Shown: piece by piece, positions 50,858 through 63,030 of the stretch
Position numbering within the stretch: position 1 is the first letter of the stretch
Layout of the letters: each line of letters starts with the position of its first letter
NCBI GenBank assembly: GCA_949752795.1
Contig: CATKHW010000358.1
Span: forward strand, 186,001 to 250,000
From: Hyperoodon ampullatus
Lineage: Eukaryota; Chordata; Mammalia; Artiodactyla; Ziphiidae
DNA length: 64,000 bases
Direction of reading: 5' to 3'
The notes under the pieces: model-generated
What the model was told of the DNA's origin: nothing
The model's input: the letters and a program-made list of their open reading frames with translations, nothing else
Databases searched by the model: none
Position numbers and translations under genes: made by a program

Positions 50858-52596
50858 CTGGGAAATTCTTTGCAATTCCTTCAGGGTCTCTGATGAAAGC
50901 TGGAATGACCCTATCTACAACGACAGCTGGATGTGGCATAAGGAGGGACACTTGGGACTGAGACGATTGGTGAGATTGGGTGAGCAAATGCAGACCCTTT
51001 AAAGCAATAATGCATGGCACCCATTCCATGGGTCCGAACTCTCCAGGTTGAAGGGAATATTACTACAGCTATAACATGTGCGGGAAACCTAGAGAACGGA
51101 CACACTGTGAATACGAAAGGTTTCTAAAACTCAACGCATAGTCCCTCCCCTGGTGATCCGGTTTGACTTTCCGTCTGCTTTACTATCAACCTCCCAACTT
51201 GGAGAGACAGCCCCTTTAACCTCTTGGTTCGCACAGGTTGCCAATTTGGCAGAGGATGAAAGGGAAGAGGGAGAACCAATGAGAGAGTAGCTGTTAGGCA
51301 TTTGGACGGGCACATATCACTGTAATTTCCCGGCAGGAAGAAGAATTAACCAAATTCTCAGCCACCCACCGGGAACCAGTATAGGTCCTGAACCAAAATT
51401 TTGGACTTGCGGTCAGCTCACCAAAAACGAGTTGAAAAATGGAGCTCAGGGGCACAGCAATTCACAAACTGGCCGAGTAATAAAGGACAACTATCGTCCA
51501 AAAATCTGTTGAGGGAAGGCAACGAGGCGGACTTGAAAGCGAGGCAGAATAGCAGGAAACAGATTTCAAGAGGTACGATGGAATCGCCTTTAAAGCACAG
51601 GAAGAGGGGCACAACTTCGACAATGATGCACTTGGCCAAAAAGGGCGTATGCGTTTTCTCCTGAATATATTCAGGAGAAAACGCATACGCCCTTTTTGGC
51701 CAAGCAAGCAAGCGGGCAATGCAAATCTGCACTACAAAGAAGTATCACTTCCCACCGGTCAAAAGGGACATCCACAAAATGTGTAAGAACAAGAAAGGCA
51801 AGACAGGCCCTGGAGAACAGGGAGCCTTGTTATGCTGATGGGCGGGATGTAAATTGACAACTGCCTCTCTGGAGGAGTGCATTCTGTTCCCTAAAACAAG
51901 TAAAGAACAGAGCTACAGAGCCAAGGGCACTACCAGTCTAGGGAATATACCTTGGGAAAACTGAAAATCAATAAGACAGAGCCACCCCAAAATTTAGGGC
52001 TGCACTGCATACAAGGACCTCAACTTGGATACACCTTAAGTATCCCAGAAAATATTAACATGGTTCAAAAAATTGTGGTACTTACGTACGATGGAATATC
52101 CCTCAGCCATGAAATCAATGTCATAAGACCAGTAGCAGCAAAATCGGTGGATTCAGGTACGATGATTCTAAGTGAAATAAGTCACACAGAAAAAGAAACT
52201 TATCATAAGATATCACTTATGAAGATCCTGTAAACATGGCTACACTTGAACTGAGTTAGGAAAGAGAACAGTGTCTCACATTTAGAAAACACTCTTATAC
52301 CTGCTTAAGGGGGAAGGAGAGGTGGGGTGATGCATAAAACCAGAGTTTGATATAAGCACAGGTACCGTTCCAAAAACCAACTATGGAATAGACAAGACCT
52401 ACACCGTCCTCAGCGAAAGGGACTCAAAACCCCATATTTCCCGCAGAGGAAAATATCTGACTAGTAAGAATCTTAAAACCTATGTATTGATATGTCTCCG
52501 TAAGGGAATCAAGTGTGTCTAGACTGGCATAAACATGGCAGCGAGAATCAGCTCAAACCCACTATAAAAAGGAATTTCAAAAACAAAACAAAAAAA
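50858..52596 (+). repeat. Satellite unit 30 (1,739 bp), type A'
   Basis: Palindrome 51631-51704, perfect; ORF2 relic ends 52233. Has gtacgatgg like type A but ctttccgtctg, and WVDS not WVYS. Private ggtgatccgg near 51152 and aaaatcggtgg near 52140; attgacaactg near 51855. Confidence 0.95.
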
Positions 52597-54335
52597 CTGG
52601 GAAATTCTTTACAATTCCTTCAGGGTCTCTGATGAAAGCTGGAATGACCCTATCTACAACGACAGCTGGATGTGGCATAAGGAGGGACACTTCGGATTGA
52701 GACGATTGGTGAGATTGGGTGAGCAAATGCAGACCCTTTAAAGCAATAATGCATGGCACCCATTCCATGGGTCCGAACTCTCCAGGTTGAAGGGAATATT
52801 ACTACAGCTATAACATGTGCGGGAAACCTAGAGAACGGACACACTGTGAATACGAAAGGTTTCTAAAACTCAACGAATAGTCCCTCTCCTGGTGCTCCGG
52901 TTTGACTTTCCGTCTGCTTTACTATCAACCTCCCAACTTGGAGAGACAGCCCCTTTAACCTCTTGGTTCGTACAGGTTGCCAATTTGGCAGAGGATGAAA
53001 GGGAAGAGGGAGAACCAATGAGAGAGTAGCTGTTAGGCATTTGGACGGTCACATATCACTGTAATTTCCCGGCAGGAAGAAGAATTAACCAAATTCTCAG
53101 CCACCCACCGGGAACCAGTATAGGTCCTGAACCAAAATTTTGGACTTGTGGTCAGCTCACCAAAAGCGAGTTGAAAAATGGAGCTCAGGGGCACAGCAAT
53201 TCACAAACTGGCCGAGTAATAAAGGACAACTATCGTCCAAAAATCTGTTGAGGGAAGGCAACGAGGCGGACTTGAAAGCGAGGCAGAATAGCAGGAAACA
53301 GATTTCAAGAGGTACGTTGGAATCGCCTTTAAAGCACAGGAAGAGGGGCACAACTTCGACAATGATGCACTTGGCCAAAAAGGGCGTATGCGTTTTCTCC
53401 TGAATATATTCAGGAGAAAACGCATACGCCCTTTTTGGCCAAGCAAGCAAGCGGGCAATGCAAATCTGCACTACAAAGAAGTATCACTTCCCACCGGTCA
53501 AAAGGGACATCCACAAAATGTGTAAGAACAAGAAAGGCAAGACAGGCCCTGGAGAACAGGGAGCCTTGTTATGCTGATGGGCGGGATGTAAATTGCCAAC
53601 TGCCTCTCTGGAGGAGTGCATTCTGTTCCCTAAAACAAGTAAAGAACAGAGCTACAGAGCCAAGGGCACTACCAGCCTAGGGAATATACCTTGGGAAAAC
53701 TGAAAATCAATAAGACAGAGCCACCCCAAAATTTAGGGCTGCACTGCATACAAGGACCTCAACTTGGATACACCTTAAGTATCCCAGAAAATATAAACAT
53801 GGTTCAAAAAATTGTGGTACTTACGTACGATGGAATATCCCTCAGCCATGAAATCAATGTCATAAGACCAGTAGCAGCAAAATGGGTGGATTCAGGTACG
53901 ATGATTCTAAGTGAAATAAGTCACACAGAAAAAGAAACTTATCATAAGATATCACTTATGAAGATCCTGTAAACATGGCTACACTTGAACTGAGTTAGGA
54001 AAGAGAACAGTGTCTCACATTTAGAAAACACTCTTATACCTGCTTAAGGGGGAAGGAGAGGTGGGGTGATGCATAAAACCAGAGTTTGATATAAGCACAG
54101 GTACCGTTCCAAAAACCAACTATGGAATAGACAAGACCTACACCGTCCTCAGCGAAAGGGACTCAAAACCCCATATTTCCCGCAGAGGAAAATATCTGAC
54201 TAGTAAGAATCTTAAAACCTATGTATTGATATGTCTCCGTAAGGGAATCAAGTGTGTCTAGACTGGCATAAACATGGCAGCGAGAATCAGCTCAAACCCA
54301 CTATAAAAAGGAATTTCAAAAACAAAACAAAAAAA
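52597..54335 (+). repeat. Satellite unit 31 (1,739 bp), type B
   Basis: Palindrome 53370-53443, perfect; ORF2 relic ends 53972. Private cacttcggattg near 52688 and cttgtggtcag near 53146; aaaagcgag as in units 8 and 9. Confidence 0.95.
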
Positions 54336-56074
54336 CTGGGAAATTCTTTGCAATTCCTTCAGGGTCTCTGATGAAAGCTGGAATGACCCTATCTACAACG
54401 ACAGCTGGATGTGGCATAAGGAGGGACACTTGGGACTGAGACGATTGGTGAGATTGGGTGAGCAAATGCAGACCCTTTAAAGCAATAATGCATGGCACCC
54501 ATTCCATGGGTCCGAACTCTCCAGGTTGAAGGGAATATTACTACAGCTATAACATGTGCGGGAAACCTAGAGAACGGACACACTGTGAATACGAAAGGTT
54601 TCTAAAACTCAACGCATAGTCCCTCTCCTGGTGCTCCGGTTTGACTTTCCGTCTGCTTTACTATCAACCTCCCAACTTGGAGAGACAGCCCCTTTAACCT
54701 CTTGGTTCGCACAGGTTGCCAATTTGGCAGAGGATGAAAGGGAAGAGGGAGAACCAATGAGAGAGTAGCTGTTAGGCATTTGGACGGGCACATATCACTG
54801 TAATTTCCCGGCAGGAAGAAGAATTAACCAAATTCTCAGCCACCCACCGGGAACCAGTATAGGTCCTGAACCAAAATTTTGGACTTGCGGTCAGCTCACC
54901 AAAAACGAGTTGAAAAATGGAGCTCAGGGGCACAGCAATTCACAAACTGGCCGAGTAATAAAGGACAACTATCGTCCAAAAATCTGTTGAGGGAAGGCAA
55001 CGAGGCGGACTTGAAAGCGAGGCAGAATAGCAGGAAACAGATTTCAAGAGGTACGTTGGAATCGCCTTTAAAGCACAGGAAGAGGGGCACAACTTCGACA
55101 ATGATGCACTTGGCCAAAAAGGGCGTATGCGTTTTCTCCTGAATATATTCAGGAGAAAACGCATACGCCCTTTTTGGCCAAGCAAGCAAGCGGGCAATGC
55201 AAATCTGCACTACAAAGAAGTATCACTTCCCACCGGTCAAAAGGGACATCCACAAAATGTGTAAGAACAAGAAAGGCAAGACAGGCCCTGGAGAACAGGG
55301 AGCCTTGTTATGCTGATGGGCGTGATGTAAATTGCCAACTGCCTCTCTGGAGGAGTGCATTCTGTTCCCTAAAACAAGTAAAGAACAGAGCTACAGAGCC
55401 AAGGGCACTACCAGTCTAGGGAATATACCTTGGGAAAACTGAAAATCAATAAGAGAGAGCCACCACAAAATTTAGGGCTGCACTGCATACAAGGACCTCA
55501 ACTTGGATACACCTTAAGTATCCCAGAAAATATAAACATGGTTCAAAAAATTGTGGTACTTACGTACGATGGAATATCCCTCAGCCATGAAATCAATGTC
55601 ATAAGACCAGTAGCAGCAAAATGGGTGGATTCAGGTACGATGATTCTAAGTGAAATAAGTCACACAGAAAAAGAAACTTATCATAAGATATCACTTATGA
55701 AGATCCTGTAAACATGGCTACACTTGAACTGAGTTAGGAAAGAGAACAGTGTCTCACATTTAGAAAACACTCTTATACCTGCTTAAGGGGGAAGGAGAGG
55801 TGGGGTGATGCATAAAACCAGAGTTTGATATAAGCACAGGTACCGTTCCAAAAACCAACTATGGAATAGACAAGACCTACACCGTCTTCAGTGAAAGGGA
55901 CTCAAAACCCCATATTTCCCGCAGAGGAAAATATCTGACTAGTAAGAATCTTAAAACCTATGTATTGATATGTCTCCGTAAGGGAATCAAGTGTGTCTAG
56001 ACTGGCATAAACATGGCAGCGAGAATCAGCTCAAACCCACTATAAAAAGGAATTTCAAAAACAAAACAAAAAAA
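54336..56074 (+). repeat. Satellite unit 32 (1,739 bp), type C
   Basis: Palindrome 55109-55182, perfect; ORF2 relic ends 55711. gggcgtgatg near 55319 and gtcttcagtgaaag near 55884 recur in unit 36. Private aagagagagcc and ccaccacaaaa near 55450-55470. Confidence 0.95.
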
Positions 56075-57813
56075 CGGGGAAATTCTTTACAATTCCTTCA
56101 GGGTTTCTGATGAAAGCTGGAATGACCCTATCTACAACGACAGATGGATGTGGCATAAGGAGGGACACTTGGGACTGAGACGATTGGTGAGATTGGTTGA
56201 GCAAATGCAGACCCTTTAAAGCAATAATGCATGGCACCCATTCCATGGGTCCGAACTCTCCAGGTTGAAGGGAATGTTACTACAGCTATAACATGTGCGG
56301 GAAACCTAGAGAACGGACACACTGTGAATACGAAAGGTTTCTAAAACTCAACGAATAGTCCCTCTCCTGGTGCTCCGGTTTGACTTTCCGTCTGCTTTAC
56401 TATCAACCTCCCAACTTGGAGAGACAGCCCCTTTAACCTCTTGGTTCGTACAGGTTGCCAATTTGGCAGAGGATGAAAGGGAACAGGGAGAACCAATGAG
56501 AGAGTAGCTGTTAGGCATTTGGACGGTCACATATCACTGTAATTTCCCGGCACGAAGAAGAATTAACCAAATTCTCAGCCACCCACCGGGAACCAGTATA
56601 GGTCCTGAACCAAAATTTTGGACTTGCGGTCAGCTCACCAAAAACGAGTTGAAAAATGGAGCTCAGGGGCACAGCAATTCACAAACTGGCCGAGTAATAA
56701 AGGACAACTATCGTCCAAAAATCTGTTGAGGGAAGGCAACGAGGCGGACTTGAAAGCGAGGCAGAATAGCAGGAAACAGATTTCAAGAGGTACGTTGGAA
56801 TCGCCTTTAAAGCACAGGAAGAGGGGCACAACTTCGACAATGATGCACTTGGCCAAAAAGGGCGTATGCGTTTTCTCCTGAATATATTCAGGAGAAAACG
56901 CATACGCCCTTTTTGGCCAAGCAAGCAAGCGGGCAATGCAAATCTGCACTACAAAGAAGTATCACTTCCCACCGGTCAAAAGGGACATCCACAAAATGTG
57001 TAAGAACAAGAAAGGCAAGACAGGCCCTGGAGAACAGGGAGCCTTGTTATGCTGATGGGCGGGATGTAAATTGCCAACTGCCTCTCTGGAGGAGTGCATT
57101 CTGTTCCCTAAAACAAGTAAAGAACAGAGCTACAGAGCCAAGGGCACTACCAGTCTAGGGAATATACCTTGGGAAAACTGAAAATCAATAAGACAGAGCC
57201 ACCCCAAAATTTAGGGCTGCACTGCATACAAGGACCTCAACTTGGATACACCTTAAGTATCCCAGAAAATATAAACATGGTTCAAAAAATTGTGGTACTT
57301 ACGTACGATGGAATATACCTCAGCCATGAAATCAATGTCATAAGACCAGTAGCAGCAAAATGGGTGGATTCAGGTACGATGATTCTAAGTGAAATAAGTC
57401 ACACAGAAAAAGAAACTTATCATAAGATATCACTTATGAAGATCCTGTAAACATGGCTACACTTGAACTGAGTTAGGAAAGAGAACAGTGTCTCACATTT
57501 AGAAAACACTCTTATACCTGCTTAAGGGGGAAGGAGAGGTGGGGTGATGCATAAAACCAGAGTTTGATATAAGCACAGGTACCGTTCCAAAAACCAACTA
57601 TGGATTAGACAAGACCTACACCGTCCTCAGTGAAAGGGACTCAAAACCCCATATTTCCCGCAGAGGAAAATATCTGACTAGTAAGAATCTTAAAACCTAT
57701 GTATTGATATGTCTCCGTAAGGGAATCAAGTGTGTCTAGACTGGCATAAACATGGCAGCGAGAATCAGCTCAAACCCACTATAAAAAGGAATTTCAAAAA
57801 CAAAACAAAAAAA
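56075..57813 (+). repeat. Satellite unit 33 (1,739 bp), type B-like
   Basis: Palindrome 56848-56921, perfect; ORF2 relic ends 57450. Opens with cggggaaatt, gggtttctg and attggttgag, shared with unit 37; gggaacaggg with ggcacgaag, shared with unit 25. Private aatatacctcag near 57311. Confidence 0.95.
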
Positions 57814-59552
57814 CTGGGAAATTCTTTACAATTCCTTCAGGGTCTCTGATGAAGGCTGGAATGACCCTATCTACAACGACAGCTGGATGTGGCATAAGGA
57901 GGGACACTTGGGACTGAGACGATTGGTGAGATTGGGTGAGCAAATGCAGACCCTTTAAAGCAATAATGCATGGCACCCATTCCATGGGTCCGAACTCTCC
58001 AGGTTGAAGGGAATATTACTACAGCTATAACATGTGCGGGAAACCTAGAGAACGGACACACTGTGAATACGAAAGGTTTCTAAAACTCAACGCATAGTCC
58101 CTCCCCTGGTGCTCCGGTTTGACTTTCCGTCTGCTTTACTATCAACCTCCCAACTTGGAGAGACAGCCCCTTTAACCTCTTGGTTCGCACAGGTTGCCAA
58201 TTTGGCAGAGGATGAAAGGGAAGAGGGAGAACCAATGAGAGAGTAGCTGTTAGGCATTTGGAGGGGCACATATCACTGTAATTTTCCGGCAGGAAGAAGA
58301 ATTAACCAAATTCTCAGCCACCCACCGGGAACCAGTATAGGTCCTGAACCAAAATTTTGGACTTGCGGTCAGCTCACCAAAAACGAGTTGAAAAATGGAG
58401 CTCAGGGGCACAGCAATTCACAAACTGGCCGAGTAATAAAGGACAACTATCGTCCAAAAATCTGTTGAGGGAAGGCAACGAGGCGGACTTGAAAGCGAGG
58501 CAGAATAGCAGGAAACAGATTTCAAGAGGTACGTTGGAATCGCCTTTAAAGCACAGGAAGAGGGGCACAACTTCGACAATGATGCACTTGGCCAAAAAGG
58601 GCGTATGCGTTTTCTCCTGAATATATTCAGGAGAAAACGCATACGCCCTTTTTGGCCAAGCAAGCAAGCGGGCAATGCAAATCTGCACTACAAAGAAGTA
58701 TCACTTCCCACCGGTCAAAAGGGACATCCACAAAATGTGTAAGAACAAGAAAGGCAAGACAGGCCCTGGAGAACAGGGAGCCTTGTTATGCTGATGGGCG
58801 GGATGTAAATTGCCAACTGCCTCTCTGGAGGAGTGCATTCTGTTCCCTAAAACAAGTAAAGAACAGAGCTACAGAGCCAAGGGCACTACCAGTCTAGGGA
58901 ATATACCTTGGGAAAACTGAAAATCAATAAGACAGAGCCACCCCAAAATTTAGGGCTGCACTGCATACAAGGACCTCAACTTGGATACACCTTAAGTATC
59001 CCAGAAAATATAAACATGGTTCAAAAAATTGTGGTACTTACGTACGATGGAATATCCCTCAGCCATGAAATCAATGTCATAAGACCAGTAGCAGCAAAAT
59101 GGGTGTATTCAGGTACGATGATTCTAAGTGAAATAAGTCACACAGAAAAAGAAACTTATCATAAGATATCACTTATGAAGATCCTGTAAACATGGCTACA
59201 CTTGAACTGAGTTAGGAAAGAGAACAGTGTCTCACATTTAGAAAACACTCTTATACCTGCTTAAGGGGGAAGGAGAGGTGGGGTGATGCATAAAACCAGA
59301 GTTTGATATAAGCACAGGTACCGTTCCAAAAACCAACTATGGAATAGACAAGACCTACACCGTCCTCAGCGAAAGGGACTCAAAACCCCATATTTCCCGC
59401 AGAGGAAAATATCTGACTAGTAAGAATCTTAAAACCTATGTATTGATATGTCTCCGTAAGGGAATCAAGTGTGTCTAGACTGGCATAAACATGGCAGCGA
59501 GAATCAGCTCAAACCCACTATAAAAAGGAATTTCAAAAACAAAACAAAAAAA
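57814..59552 (+). repeat. Satellite unit 34 (1,739 bp)
   Basis: Palindrome 58587-58660, perfect; ORF2 relic ends 59189. First of three consecutive units with tttggaggggcac. Private aattttccgg near 58280. WVYS. Confidence 0.95.
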
Positions 59553-61291
59553 CTGGGAAATTCTTTGCAATTCCTTCAGGGTCTCTGATGAAAGCTGGAA
59601 TGACCCTATCTACAACGACAGCTGGATGTGGCATAAGGAGGGACACTTGGGACTGAGACGATTGGTGAGATTGGGTGAGCAAATGCAGACCCTTTAAAGC
59701 AATAATGCATGGCACCCATTCCATGGGTCCAAACTCTCCAGGTTGAAGGGAATATTACTACAGCTATAACATGTGCGGGAAACCTAGAGAACGGACACAC
59801 TGTGAATACGAAAGGTTTCTAAAACTCAACGCATAGTCCCTCTCCTGGTGCTCCGGTTTGACTTTCCGTCTGCTTTACTATCAACCTCCCAACTTGGAGA
59901 GACAGCCCCTTTAACCTCTTGGTTCGCACAGGTTGCCAATTTGGCAGAGGATGAAAGGGAAGAGGGAGAAACAATGAGAGAGTAGCTGTTAGGCATTTGG
60001 AGGGGCACATATCACTGTAATTTCCCGGCAGGAAGAAGAATTAACCAAATTCTCAGCCACCCACCGGGAACCAGTATAGGTCCTGAACCAAAATTTTGGA
60101 CTTGCGGTCAGCTCACCAAAAACGAGTTGAAAAATGGAGCTCAGGGGCACAGCAATTCACAAACTGGCCGAGTAATAAAAGACAACTATCGTCCAAAAAT
60201 CTGTTGAGGGAAGGCAACGAGGCGGACTTGAAAGCGAGGCAGAATAGCAGGAAACAGATTTCAAGAGGTACGTTGGAATCGCCTTTAAAGCACAGGAAGA
60301 GGGGCACAACTTCGACAATGATGCACTTGGCCAAAAAGGGCGTATGCGTTTTCTCCTGAATATATTCAGGAGAAAACGCATACGCCCTTTTTGGCCAAGC
60401 AAGCAAGCGGGCAATGCAAATCTGCACTACAAAGAAGTATCACTTCCCACCGGTCAAAAGGGACATCCACAAAATGTGTAAGAACAAGAAAGGCAAGACA
60501 GGCCCTGGAGAACAGGGAGCCTTGTTATGCTGATGGGCGGGATGTAAATTGCCAACTGCCTCTCTGGAGGAGTGCATTCTGTTCCCTAAAACAAGTAAAG
60601 AACAGAGCTACAGAGCCAAGGGCACTACCAGTCTAGGGAATATACCTTGGGAAAACTGAAAATCAATAAGACAGAGCCACCCCAAAATTTAGGGCTGCAC
60701 TGCATACAAGGACCTCAACTTGGATACACCTTAAGTATCCCAGAAAATATAAACATGGTTCAAAAAATTGTGGTACTTACGTACGATGGAATATCCCTCA
60801 GCCATGAAATCAATGTCATAAGACCAGTAGCAGCAAAATGGGTGGATTCAGGTACGATGATTCTAAGTGAAATAAGTCACACAGAAAAAGAAACTTATCA
60901 TAAGATATCACTTATGAAGATCCTGTAAACATGGCTACACTTGAACTGAGTTAGGAAAGAGGACAGTGTCTCACATTTAGAAAACACTCTTATACCTGCT
61001 TAAGGGGGAAGGAGAGGTGGGGTGATGCATAAAACCAGAGTTTGATATAAGCACAGGTACCGTTCCAAAAACCAACTATGGAATAGACAAGACCTACACC
61101 GTCCTCAGTGAAAGGGACTCAAAACCCCATATTTCCCGCAGAGGAAAATATCTGACTAGTAAGAATCTTAAAACCTATGTATTGATATGTCTCCGTAAGG
61201 GAATCAAGTGTGTCTAGACTGGCATAAACATGGCAGCGAGAATCAGCTCAAACCCACTATAAAAAGGAATTTCAAAAACAAAACAAAAAAA
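59553..61291 (+). repeat. Satellite unit 35 (1,739 bp)
   Basis: Palindrome 60326-60399, perfect; ORF2 relic ends 60928. Has tttggaggggcac; private gggtccaaactc near 59725, gagaaacaatg near 59966 and aataaaagac near 60174. Confidence 0.95.
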
Positions 61292-63030
61292 CTGGGAAAT
61301 TCTTTACAATTCCTTCAGGGTCTCTGATGAAGGCTGGAATGACCCTATCTACAACGACAGCTGGATGTGGCATAAGGAGGGACACTTGGGACTGAGACGA
61401 TTGGTGAGATTGGGTGAGCAAATGCAGACCCTTTAAAGCAATAATGCATGGCACCCATTCCATGGGTCCGAACTCTCCAGGTTGAAGGGAATATTACTAC
61501 AGCTATAACATGTGCGGGAAACCTAGAGAACGGACACACTGTGAATACGAAAGGTTTCTAAAACTCAACGCATAGTCCCTCCCCTGGTGCTCCGGTTTGA
61601 CTTTCCGTCTGCTTTACTATCAACCTCCCAACTTGGAGAGACAGCCCCTTTAACCTCTTGGTTCGCACAGGTTGCCAATTTGGCAGAGGATGAAAGGGAA
61701 GAGGGAGAACCAATGAGAGAGTAGCTGTTAGGCATTTGGAGGGGCACATATCACTGTAATTTCCCGGCAGGAAGAAGAATTAACCAAATTCTCAGCCACC
61801 CACCGGGAACCAGTATAGGTCCTGAACCAAAATTTTGGACTTGCGGTCAGCTCACCAAAAACGAGTTGAAAAATGGAGCTCAGGGGCACAGCAATTCACA
61901 AACTGGCCGAGTAATAAAGGACAACTATCGTCCAAAAATCTGTTGAGGGAAGGCAACGAGGCGGACTTGAAAGCGAGGCAGAATAGCAGGAAACAGATTT
62001 CAAGAGGTACGTTGGAATCGCCTTTAAAGCACAGGAAGAGGGGCACAACTTCGACAATGATGCACTTGGCCAAAAAGGGCGTATGCGTTTTCTCCTGAAT
62101 ATATTCAGGAGAAAACGCATACGCCCTTTTTGGCCAAGCAAGCAAGCGGGCAATGCAAATCTGCACTACAAAGAAGTATCACTTCCCACCGGTCAAAAGG
62201 GACATCCACAAAATGTGTAAGAACAAGAAAGGCAAGACAGGCCCTGGAGAACAGGGAGCCTTGTTATGCTGATGGGCGTGATGTAAATTGACAACTGCCT
62301 CTCTGGAGGAGTGCATTCTGTTCCCTAAAACAAGTAAAGAACAGAGCTACAGAGCCAAGGGCACTACCAGTCTAGGGAATATACCTTGGGAAAACTGAAA
62401 ATCAATAAGACAGAGCCACCCCAAAATTTAGGGCTGCACTGCATACAAGGACCTCAACTTGGATACACCTTAAGTATCCCAGAAAATATAAACATGGTTC
62501 AAAAAATTGTGGTACTTACGTACGATGGAATATCCCTCAGCCATGAAATCAATGTCATAAGACCAGTAGCAGCAAAATGGGTGGATTCAGGTACGATGAT
62601 TCTAAGTGAAATAAGTCACACAGAAAAAGAAACTTATCATAAGATATCACTTATGAAGATCCTGTAAACATGGCTACACTTGAACTGAGTTAGGAAAGAG
62701 AACAGTGTCTCACATTTAGAAAACACTCTTATACCTGCTTAAGGGGGAAGGAGAGGTGGGGTGATGCATAAAACCAGAGTTTGATATAAGCACAGGTACC
62801 GTTCCAAAAACCAACTATGGAATAGACAAGACCTACACCGTCTTCAGTGAAAGGGACTCAAAACCCCATATTTCCCGCAGAGGAAAATATCTGACTAGTA
62901 AGAATCTTAAAACCTATGTACTGATATGTCTCCGTAAGGGAATCAAGTGTGTCTAGACTGGCATAAACATGGCAGCGAGAATCAGCTCAAACCCACTATA
63001 AAAAGGAATTTCAAAAACAAAACAAAAAAA
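61292..63030 (+). repeat. Satellite unit 36 (1,739 bp)
   Basis: Palindrome 62065-62138, perfect; ORF2 relic ends 62667. Has tttggaggggcac, gggcgtgatg and attgacaactg near 62275-62295, and gtcttcagtgaaag near 62840. Private tgtactgatatg near 62918. Confidence 0.95.
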
